NCBI GenBank assembly: GCA_020052635.1
Contig: JAGVOR010000198.1
Span: forward strand, 1 to 5,131
Origin: Candidatus Omnitrophota bacterium
Lineage (GTDB): Bacteria > Omnitrophota > Gorgyraeia > Gygaellales > Profunditerraquicolaceae
Length of the DNA: 5,131 nucleotides
Direction: 5' to 3'
The notes under the pieces are model-generated. The model was not told the origin of the DNA. It saw only the letters and a list, made by a program, of their open reading frames with translations, and did not search any database. Below, one piece after another: positions 1 through 5,131 of the stretch; the stretch's first letter is position 1; each line of letters begins with the position of its first letter. A program made the position numbers and the translations under genes.

Positions 1-18
1 AAGATAATCTATCAAGCC

Positions 19-107
19 TGGTCCGCCGATATTTATGGCGGAAACCCTTACGGAGTTGCCTCCATCGGTTTTTGAGACCGACGTGTATGCCATTCCACCA
101 CTTCGGC
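19..107 (-). tRNA. tRNA-Leu (anticodon CAA), 3' part aberrant; probably a pseudogene or interrupted gene
   Basis: Read on the minus strand from 107, this is a class II tRNA. It has acceptor 5' strand GCCGAAG, T8, a GTG/CAC D-stem with GG in the D-loop, and anticodon stem TCGGT/ACCGA with loop CTCAAAA, which gives anticodon CAA (74-72). A leucine-type long variable arm follows (GGAG-GCAA-CTCC), then AAGGG-TT as the start of the T-arm (49-43). From 42 on the match fails. There is no TTCRANY loop, no CCCTT to close the T-stem and no CTTCGGC to close the acceptor stem; a GC-rich palindrome stands there instead. TCGGC at 29-25 can pair with the first five bases of the acceptor and an ACCA lies at 22-19, giving a near-normal overall length (89 nt), but two extra G separate them and the T-arm is absent. 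The 43-107 part is certain as tRNA-Leu sequence; function is doubtful. A strong promoter lies just upstream. Confidence 0.7.
20..46. repeat. Short palindromic hairpin replacing the tRNA-Leu T-arm
   Basis: TCCGCC at 22-27 pairs perfectly with GGCGGA at 37-42 around a 9-base A/T-rich loop. GG at 20-21 can further pair with CC at 45-46 if AA 43-44 is bulged out. The palindrome begins exactly where the tRNA-Leu T-loop should continue. No run of T follows it on either strand, so it is not a convincing intrinsic terminator. It could be a REP-like or other dispersed palindromic repeat, but no second copy is present in this window, so that class is inference only. Confidence 0.6.
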
Positions 108-126
108 AATGCATTGCTATTGAGCT

Positions 127-155
127 AATATAACATTTTAGTTTATCTTTGCCAA
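127..155 (-). promoter_or_regulatory. Sigma-70-type promoter of tRNA-Leu
   Basis: On the minus strand, -35 TTGGCA (155-150) and -10 TATATT (132-127) are separated by exactly 17 bases. The -10 is preceded by TGT, giving an extended-type TGTTATATT. The -10 ends 19 bases before the tRNA 5' end, leaving room for a short leader. It lies between the stop codon of the large membrane gene and the tRNA, so the tRNA need not depend on read-through. The tRNA-Ala promoter has the same -10, upstream bases and spacing. Confidence 0.75.
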
Positions 156-170
156 TCAGGATTAGTTGGC

Positions 171-2276
171 TTAAAGATCATTAATTTGTGCGATAACTTC
201 CTTAAGTTTATTCGAGTATTTTGTTGAATAAGGCGCCAATTTAGTTGCTCTGCCTAAGTATTTTATCGCTCGATCTAAGTTGCCGGAGTTTAGGTAAAAA
301 AGTCCCAGGAGGTAGTACCCTTGTGCGTATTTGGGGTGTACCTGGGTAATCTTTTTGAAGACTTTTTCAGCATTTTTTTTATCGTTGATCCGTAGATAAT
401 AATCACTTAGGGCATCCAGGGTTAATATATTATCTGGAGCATAAATTGAGGCCAGACGAAGGTATTGGTAGGCTTGCTCCGGGGTATCTTTACGCAAGTA
501 GATTTTGCCCAATATGGCATTGGCTTCGCCACTATTAGGCAAAATACTTAGCGCTTCTTTGACTTGCAGTTCGGCTTTTTGTTCAGCGCCTAGAATTAAA
601 AATAGCCGCGCCCATCTAATATGCGGGTTGGGAATGACTTTGCAAAACCCGATCTTTTTTAGGTCAGCCTTTTTTATTTCCTGCTTATTTAAATCAACAT
701 ATAACTGTCGGGTTAAATTTTCATTTGATTTTAGCCGTCGTACGAATATCAAAGCATCTTCGTTTAAATAGACCAGAGCCCAATCTTTACTTTTGTCAAG
801 GTGGCGGGTCAGGTCTTCAGTAAGAATTAAGTCCCCGCTTAATAATATTGTGTTGATCTTATATTGTTTAAGTAGATTGTCTATGGTCGATGCATCGGTA
901 TAAAGCATTCTAAAGTAATCTTTGAGAGTTTCATTATCGTAGAGTTCGGTGCGACCGTCGATAAAAACGTGGTTAGTTGGGTAAAGCCGGTAAATAAGAT
1001 AAGAACCGTGATTAAAAGTATTAAACAGGTTATCCGGTAATTTGTTTTTAAGAATAAAATCAGTTGCTTTGTCTGGGTAATAGTTGGAGATGCCTAGCAG
1101 GGAGCTTTTTAAGCGGTTTTCCTCGAATAGATAATACCGGTCATTAAGCATGCGCCAGCCGTAGTCTGCAGAAAACAAAATAATTGCCGTTAAAGCTGCG
1201 TATTTAATTACAAGCAGTAAATTATGAGCCGTGAGTTTTTCCGGTAGCTGCCTATTTGAGCGTAAAAAATTATCCGCGCTAACTAAACAAGCTAAGCAGT
1301 TAAAAAAGATTATGTTCCGGTTTATGTTAAAGGAAATTGCCAAAAGCGCTAACCATAAGAGTAAATAAGTAAAATTAATTTTACGGAAATTAAATAAGAA
1401 TGAAACAAAAGAAACAAATACAAGCAGATAATAAGGTAGAGCTTGTCCAAGGTGCAGCTTCCAAGGCGGCAGAAGCTCTAATATAAGGCCATGTATGGCG
1501 TTAGGATGACCGAAAGTTTTTAAAACTATTGTTAACGGGTATAACGCACCTTCTATCCCGTTGGGATTGGCTAACGAAGTAAGTACGGATAATAAAAAGA
1601 TTATAATTAAGTTGCGATAACTATTTTTGTTTATTGGGTAGATATCTGACCACTCCCAGGGAAGTTTTTTACTTCTCTTTAAGCCCTCGGCAATAATAAA
1701 TGTTGCAATTATGACCGGGCCAAGTATAAAAAAGCCATGGCAATTTACCCAGGCTAACTGGATGAGCGGCAGAAGAAAAACAAATTTTTTATTTTTGTAC
1801 CTGGTCAATATGAACAGATAGATGCAAAAAAACAAAACGGAAAAATTTTCCGGGCGGATATTAAATCTTATTCTAGATGCAAAAACTGATAATGCAAAAA
1901 TAATTACACATAGGGAGAGCGTAGATTTATTCTTATAAATGCAGAAAAAAAGTAGTAAAAAGGCAAGTAATATTACGACGCAAGAAAGGTAGATTAATTT
2001 ATCCGGGCCGCCGGAGTTAAATGCCCAATAAAAAATTACTTGAGTAAGCGGCGAATGGTCTATCCAGGTTTTTCCGGCGGTAGAGGCAGAATACATGTCA
2101 AGTTTGGGTATGGTCTTATTCTGCATAATGTATTCGCCGGTTTTTAAATGTAACCAAATATCTGGGTCGGAGAGTTCCGAATTCATATATAGCTGTAGGA
2201 ATAAAAATATCCCAACTAGCGCAGAGGCCCCCAGGAGGTACTCAGTTAGGCGGGTTATTTTGTTAAAGTTTAGCAT
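171..2276 (-). CDS. Polytopic membrane protein, GT-C glycosyltransferase-like, with C-terminal TPR repeats
   Basis: This is a 701-residue protein counted from the ATG at 2276. An in-frame TTG at 2303 would add nine residues (710); neither start has a clear Shine-Dalgarno, and I prefer the ATG. The N-terminal 375 or so residues contain about ten hydrophobic helices. After the first comes an outer loop with the acidic motif DPDIW (37-41), then D60, W71 and H74. Further motifs are RPE (141-143), WVNCHG (176-181), NPNG (237-240) and an RN pair (320-321). An acidic first loop after helix 1 is typical of GT-C enzymes, which use lipid-linked sugars. A soluble part follows with HGSY (423-426) and FIDGRTELY (438-446), then about four TPR units (551-683), helical repeats that usually bind proteins. 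It follows a small membrane-protein gene with a 14-bp overlap, so the two are probably one transcription unit. A role in envelope glycan or glycoprotein synthesis is inference; donor and acceptor are unknown, and a non-enzymatic membrane scaffold is possible. Confidence 0.8.
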   Translation of the reverse strand: MLNFNKITRLTEYLLGASALVGIFLFLQLYMNSELSDPDIWLHLKTGEYIMQNKTIPKLDMYSASTAGKTWIDHSPLTQVIFYWAFNSGGPDKLIYLSCVVILLAFLLLFFCIYKNKSTLSLCVIIFALSVFASRIRFNIRPENFSVLFFCIYLFILTRYKNKKFVFLLPLIQLAWVNCHGFFILGPVIIATFIIAEGLKRSKKLPWEWSDIYPINKNSYRNLIIIFLLSVLTSLANPNGIEGALYPLTIVLKTFGHPNAIHGLILELLPPWKLHLGQALPYYLLVFVSFVSFLFNFRKINFTYLLLWLALLAISFNINRNIIFFNCLACLVSADNFLRSNRQLPEKLTAHNLLLVIKYAALTAIILFSADYGWRMLNDRYYLFEENRLKSSLLGISNYYPDKATDFILKNKLPDNLFNTFNHGSYLIYRLYPTNHVFIDGRTELYDNETLKDYFRMLYTDASTIDNLLKQYKINTILLSGDLILTEDLTRHLDKSKDWALVYLNEDALIFVRRLKSNENLTRQLYVDLNKQEIKKADLKKIGFCKVIPNPHIRWARLFLILGAEQKAELQVKEALSILPNSGEANAILGKIYLRKDTPEQAYQYLRLASIYAPDNILTLDALSDYYLRINDKKNAEKVFKKITQVHPKYAQGYYLLGLFYLNSGNLDRAIKYLGRATKLAPYSTKYSNKLKEVIAQINDL

Positions 2277-2673
2277 TTTTTTGGCTGTTTTTAAAAATAT
2301 CAATTGTAGATTTACGTGTAAAATAAATTATCAATAAGCAGTGATAGATGAACGAAGTTGTGTTTTTTAATTCAAAGCTAAGCGTAGAGGCGATCGTCTG
2401 GTTTAGGCTGATGATATTACTGAGAATGAGGATTTTACTTAAGACAATTACTCCGGAAAAAAAAATCAATAAATAGTAAGCTTGTATATTGTAATTTAGT
2501 ATGCCTGCGCCAAGGATTATGGAGATAAGTGCTGAAGTAACCAGAAATGTGGTTATTGCCGGCGCACAGGGAAAGTGAATACTCAGCAGGTAAAAAAACG
2601 TAAAGAATAAGCTTGTTATGCCAAGAATAATTTCTATGCAAGCAAAACATTTTATTGCCCACGCGTGTTTCAT
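2263..2673 (-). CDS. Small four-helix membrane protein of unknown function
   Basis: This 136-residue protein starts at the ATG at 2673. I do not recognise its family. It is strongly hydrophobic, with four likely transmembrane helices at about residues 10-31, 38-60, 65-88 and 107-119. The C-terminus is short and positively charged (FTRKSTIDIFK, then KN-rich), which should lie in the cytoplasm by the positive-inside rule. It has no cleavable signal peptide, no catalytic motif and no cysteine pair in a metal-binding arrangement. Its last 14 bases overlap the preferred start of the large GT-C-like/TPR gene, so co-transcription and translational coupling are likely and a helper role for that protein is conceivable. 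No clear Shine-Dalgarno or convincing promoter is visible in the 80 bases upstream. Like its downstream partner it is visibly more A+T-rich than nfo and leuS. Confidence 0.72.
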   Translation of the reverse strand: MKHAWAIKCFACIEIILGITSLFFTFFYLLSIHFPCAPAITTFLVTSALISIILGAGILNYNIQAYYLLIFFSGVIVLSKILILSNIISLNQTIASTLSFELKNTTSFIYHCLLIIYFTRKSTIDIFKNSQKNAKL

Positions 2674-2758
2674 GTTTCGTTATTTTTGAATAAGTTACCC
2701 TAGGGGATATTGTTTAGACATTTTCGCTCGCAATCGTCTTGCTATACGCGTCTGCATG

Positions 2759-2843
2759 CACTTAAAATTTTTACGCACAATAAGCTTTTATCAAGGAAGA
2801 TCCTACGCGTAGCGCAGGACTGCTTGACGCAAAAATTTAAGTG
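2759..2843 (-). repeat. Nested inverted-repeat element fused to the 3' end of tRNA-Ala
   Basis: The outer arms, 2759-2775 and 2828-2843, are inverted copies of CACTTAAA(A)TTTTTRCG with one extra base in the left arm. They can form a stem of about 16 bp with a single bulge. Inside are TCAAG/CTTGA (2791-2795 with 2823-2827) and a tight hairpin TCCTACG/CGCAGGA (2801-2807 with 2813-2819). The one imperfect position in each of the outer and inner stems is an A-C mismatch as plus-strand RNA but a G-U pair as minus-strand RNA, so the fold is better in the direction of tRNA-Ala transcription. The right arm overlaps the last two tRNA bases. It may be a 3' trailer or terminator structure, or a small non-autonomous element (MITE-like). 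No clean target-site duplication is visible. The rest of the gap, 2674-2758, shows nothing I can name. Confidence 0.55.
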
Positions 2844-2914
2844 GAGCTGAGGAGGATTGAACTCCTGACCCCTTGCATGCCATGCAAGTGCTCTCCCAGC
2901 TGAGCTACAGCCCC
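2842..2914 (-). tRNA. tRNA-Ala (anticodon GGC)
   Basis: This is a complete 73-nt cloverleaf on the minus strand. Acceptor GGGGCTG pairs with CAGCTCC and includes the G3-U70 wobble that identifies alanine tRNAs; the discriminator is A73. The D-arm carries AGCTCAGCTGGGAGAGC. The anticodon stem CTTGC/GCAAG holds loop ATGGCAT, giving anticodon GGC (2881-2879). T-stem AGGAG/CTCCT encloses loop TTCAATC. The 3' CCA is not encoded (CTT follows A73), so CCA must be added by the nucleotidyltransferase. A near-consensus promoter lies 26 bases upstream, and a nested inverted repeat starts at its last bases. Confidence 0.98.
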
Positions 2915-2940
2915 AGAGATTTATCAAATTAAGTGCTTTA

Positions 2941-2969
2941 AATATAACATCCGTAAAAAGCATTGTCAA
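2941..2969 (-). promoter_or_regulatory. Sigma-70-type promoter of tRNA-Ala
   Basis: On the minus strand, a perfect -35 TTGACA (2969-2964) and -10 TATATT (2946-2941) are separated by 17 bases. TGT precedes the -10, as in the tRNA-Leu promoter. The -10 ends 26 bases before the tRNA 5' end. This is the strongest promoter match in the window, as expected for a stable RNA gene. Confidence 0.88.
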
Positions 2970-2977
2970 CTATAACC

Positions 2978-3005
2978 TTGACCCCGTTATAAATCATGCT
3001 AAGAT
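2978..3005 (+). promoter_or_regulatory. Promoter of nfo-leuS, divergent from the tRNA-Ala promoter
   Basis: -35 TTGACC (2978-2983) is followed after 16 bases by TAAGAT (3000-3005). TGC directly precedes that hexamer, making an extended -10 (TGCTAAGAT). Transcription would start near 3012 and give a leader of about 50 bases before the nfo ATG. That leader is too short for a T-box or other large riboswitch upstream of the leuS operon. The -35 boxes of this and the tRNA-Ala promoter are only 8 bp apart, back to back. Confidence 0.6.
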
Positions 3006-3064
3006 AACAATTAATATTTAAGCAGGGCTTATAGTCCAGAGTCATCCTCAAAATATATAAAAAT

Positions 3065-3919
3065 ATGATTCTAGGTGTGCATGTTTCCGGAGCCGGTAAA
3101 ATTTACCAAACCCTGGATATCGCTAAAGGTTTAGGCTGCGATACGATGCAAATTTTTAGCCGCTCTCCGCAATCCTGGCGCAGGGGTGCGGCAATTTCTG
3201 CGGAAGATGCCAAAGAATTTATTCTACGGCGCAAAAAATTTAAAATTGACCCGGTTTTTATCCACGTCTCCTACCTGATTAATCTGGCCTCTCCGGATCC
3301 TCGCCTGTATAACGGTTCGATTCAGGCTTATATCGAGGATATCCAGGAGGCGCAGAGTTTAGGAGTCGATTATATCGTTACGCATATGGGCAGCCATAAA
3401 GAGACCTCCGAAGATGCGGGGATTAAGCGCTTGATCGAAGCATTAAACCGGATTTTGGAGAAAACCGAAAAGGAAAAAGTCGGGATTCTCTTGGAAAATA
3501 CCTCCGGATCAGGCTCCTGGCTGGGTTACCGGTTTTACCACCAGCAAAAGATCTTAAAAGGCCTTAAAGATAAATACCGTAGCCGGGTTGGCCTTTGCCT
3601 GGATACCGCGCATGCCTATTTGGCCGGCTATAACCTGGCGGCCAAGGCCGGGCTGGATAAAATGATTGCCGAAATCCAAGAGATGGTCGGTATGCCGTCG
3701 GTAAAATTAATCCACTTAAATGATGCCGCCGGAGAATTAGGGTGCCACTTTGACCGGCATGATCATATCGGTAAAGGGTATATTGGCTTAGCCGGCATGA
3801 AAAGGATTATTAATCATCCTAAGCTTAAGAATATTCCGATGATTTTAGAGACTCCCAAAAGCACTCCCGCTAGTGATCAGGAAAATTTAGCTTTAGTCAG
3901 AAAATTAGGTAAAGGATAA
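3065..3919 (+). CDS. nfo: Endonuclease IV (AP endonuclease, Nfo)
   Basis: At 284 residues this has the usual length for endonuclease IV, a cytoplasmic TIM-barrel enzyme with three zinc ions. It cuts DNA 5' of abasic sites and removes blocked 3' ends during base-excision repair. The start MILGVHVS matches the family N-terminus. All nine expected metal ligands are visible by comparison with the E. coli enzyme: H67 (FIHVSY), H107 (THMGS), E144 (LLENT), D180 and H183 (CLDTAHAY), H217 (IHLND), D230 and H232 (DRHDH), and E262 (ILETP). The enzyme therefore looks fully active. The leader before the ATG is A/T-rich without a clear Shine-Dalgarno, but the conserved N-terminus fixes the start. It is first in a transcription unit with leuS, which begins one base after its stop codon; the pairing probably reflects shared transcription rather than shared function. 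Confidence 0.98.
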   Translation: MILGVHVSGAGKIYQTLDIAKGLGCDTMQIFSRSPQSWRRGAAISAEDAKEFILRRKKFKIDPVFIHVSYLINLASPDPRLYNGSIQAYIEDIQEAQSLGVDYIVTHMGSHKETSEDAGIKRLIEALNRILEKTEKEKVGILLENTSGSGSWLGYRFYHQQKILKGLKDKYRSRVGLCLDTAHAYLAGYNLAAKAGLDKMIAEIQEMVGMPSVKLIHLNDAAGELGCHFDRHDHIGKGYIGLAGMKRIINHPKLKNIPMILETPKSTPASDQENLALVRKLGKG

Positions 3920-3920
3920 G

Positions 3921-5131
3921 ATGCATTACGATTTTAAGATGATTGAGGAAAAATGGCAAAAAATCTGGTCCCAAAACCAGTCCTTTCGGGCCCAGCCAGA
4001 TCCTTCCCGGAAAAAATATTATCTACTGGAAATGTTTCCTTATCCTTCCGGTAAAATCCACATGGGCCATGTGCGAAATTATACCATCGGGGATGTGGCC
4101 AGCCGTTTTAAAACTTTACAAGGGTTTAATGTGATGCACCCGATGGGCTTTGATGCTTTTGGCCAGCCGGCGGAGAATGCGGCAATCAAAAATAATACCA
4201 AGCCGGATCTCTGGACGCATAAATGCATCAAAGAGATGGAAATCGAATTAAAGAAAATGGGTTTTTCTTATGATTGGGAAAGAAAGGTTTCTACCTGTGA
4301 TAGCGATTATTACCGATGGAACCAGTGGATATTTTTAAGGATGTTTGAGCGGGGGTTGGCTTATAAAAAAGCCTCCGGGGTTAATTGGTGTCCCAGCTGC
4401 CAGACGACTTTGGCCAATGAAGAGGTCGTAGAGGGGGGATGCTGGCGCTGCCATACAAAAGTCGAGCAAAAGGATTTAGAGCAGTGGTATTTAAAGATTA
4501 CGGATTATAAAGAAAGATTATTGGAGGATTTAGGCCAGCTGCAAGCCTGGCCGGCGAGGGTCCAGGCGATGCAGAATAACTGGATCGGCAAGTCTAGCGG
4601 TGTGGATATTTATTTTCGTCTCCAAAACAGCGCTAAGATTATTTCGGTATTTACCACCCGGGTAGATACTATTTTCGGTGCCACTTATATTGTGCTGGCG
4701 CCTGAACATCCTTTAGTTAAAGAGTTAATTCAAGGTAAGCCTCAGGAGAAGGAGGTTCTGGAGTTTATCGATAGAGTTGTGAAAGAAAGCAAGGTTGTGC
4801 GTGCGGCTTCGGATGTAAAAAAAGAAGGTATTTTTACCGGTTCTTTTGCACTGAATCCGGTGAATAATGAAGCGGTGCCGATTTGGATTGCGGATTATGT
4901 TTTAATGGAGTACGGGACCGGTGCGATTATGGCGGTACCCACGCATGACCAGCGGGATTTTCTTTTTGCCCAAGAGCATAACCTGCCGTTGCGTTTAGTG
5001 ATTCGGCCTAAAGACGGGTCGGTTCAATCCGTTGACCAGCTAAAAGAGACTTATGAGGGTGAAGGGGTGCAGGTTGACTCCGGGGAATTCGATGGTTTAA
5101 ATAACCTGGAGGCTAAAGAAAAAATTGCTGC
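3921..5131 (+). CDS. leuS: Leucyl-tRNA synthetase, N-terminal part (runs off the right edge)
   Basis: LeuRS is a class Ia synthetase that charges tRNA-Leu with leucine. The window holds 403 complete codons with no stop, roughly the first half of a typical protein of 800-900 residues. AAAGGA at 3911-3916, inside the end of nfo, is a good ribosome-binding site four bases before the ATG. The catalytic HIGH motif appears as HMGH (47-50), as is usual in LeuRS. HPMGFDAFGQPAENAA (73-88) is the LeuRS-specific leucine-site region. The zinc-type knuckle has C157/C160 and C174/C177. The CP1 editing domain shows TTRVDTIFG (245-253) and YGTGAIMAVPTHDQRD (331-346); D346 matches the E. coli editing aspartate D345 by motif position. 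The KMSKS loop and anticodon-binding domain lie beyond the window. Odd residues are F77 and Q82, where W and L are common, and V248 in place of the usual proline. Confidence 0.97.
   Translation, partial: MHYDFKMIEEKWQKIWSQNQSFRAQPDPSRKKYYLLEMFPYPSGKIHMGHVRNYTIGDVASRFKTLQGFNVMHPMGFDAFGQPAENAAIKNNTKPDLWTHKCIKEMEIELKKMGFSYDWERKVSTCDSDYYRWNQWIFLRMFERGLAYKKASGVNWCPSCQTTLANEEVVEGGCWRCHTKVEQKDLEQWYLKITDYKERLLEDLGQLQAWPARVQAMQNNWIGKSSGVDIYFRLQNSAKIISVFTTRVDTIFGATYIVLAPEHPLVKELIQGKPQEKEVLEFIDRVVKESKVVRAASDVKKEGIFTGSFALNPVNNEAVPIWIADYVLMEYGTGAIMAVPTHDQRDFLFAQEHNLPLRLVIRPKDGSVQSVDQLKETYEGEGVQVDSGEFDGLNNLEAKEKIA

Noticed and set aside
1..107. Intron within tRNA-Leu
   Set aside because: Known bacterial tRNA-Leu introns sit in the anticodon loop, which is intact here; no 3' exon or group I core is visible in the window.
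151..170. Hairpin GCCAA/TTGGC after the large membrane gene as a terminator
   Set aside because: The stem is only 5 bp with a 10-base loop and no T-run follows on either strand; it also overlaps the tRNA-Leu -35.
505..771. Plus-strand 88-codon open frame
   Set aside because: It lies wholly inside the TPR coding region on the other strand and has no family-like sequence.
2095..2337. Plus-strand 80-codon open frame
   Set aside because: Antisense shadow of the two membrane-protein genes.
2435..2662. Minus-strand 75-codon open frame
   Set aside because: Alternative frame within the small membrane-protein gene, which has the more protein-like hydrophobic pattern.
2695..2721. Eight-codon open frame (MSKQYPLG) upstream of the small membrane gene
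   Set aside because: Too short, with no ribosome-binding site or attenuator structure, so no evidence for a leader peptide.
2742..2969. Minus-strand 75-codon open frame
   Set aside because: It runs straight through tRNA-Ala and its promoter; the GCSSAGRA string is the usual artefact of translating a tRNA.
3006..3064. T-box or riboswitch controlling nfo-leuS
   Set aside because: The leader is only about 50 bases with no specifier loop or antiterminator, and leuS itself follows nfo by one base.
3943..4134. Plus-strand 63-codon open frame
   Set aside because: Out-of-frame shadow of leuS; the true frame carries HMGH and other LeuRS motifs.

Overview
The window reads as ordinary bacterial chromosome of moderate-to-low G+C content. 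The genes use standard bacterial signals: sigma-70-type promoters, ATG starts and a class II tRNA-Leu with a bacterial-style variable arm. I cannot assign a taxon firmly. The large membrane protein with a DPDxW first loop and C-terminal TPRs, and the general style of the sequence, recall genomes of uncultured phyla such as Candidatus Omnitrophota. That is an impression from memory, not a result.

Left part, minus strand (1-2914). Read in the direction of transcription, from right to left, this holds tRNA-Ala(GGC) at 2842-2914 with an excellent promoter, then an 85-bp inverted-repeat element abutting the tRNA 3' end (2759-2843). Next come a small four-helix membrane protein (2263-2673) and a 701-residue polytopic membrane protein with GT-C-glycosyltransferase-like motifs and C-terminal TPR repeats (171-2276), which overlap by 14 bp. 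Last is a tRNA-Leu(CAA) gene with its own promoter (19-107). Its 5' three quarters are canonical, but its T-arm and acceptor 3' strand are replaced by an unrelated palindrome.

Right part, plus strand (2978-5131). A promoter diverging from the tRNA-Ala promoter leads into nfo (endonuclease IV, AP-site DNA repair, 3065-3919). One base after the nfo stop codon comes leuS (leucyl-tRNA synthetase), whose first 403 codons lie in the window before it runs off the right edge. The two genes are almost certainly co-transcribed. Nothing indicates a shared biochemical pathway.

I find no CRISPR array, no transposase or integrase, no toxin-antitoxin or defence gene, and nothing that I would call a new biological system. 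The points most worth a second look are the broken tRNA-Leu and the structured element glued to the 3' end of tRNA-Ala. No gene-free stretch exceeds 300 bp.
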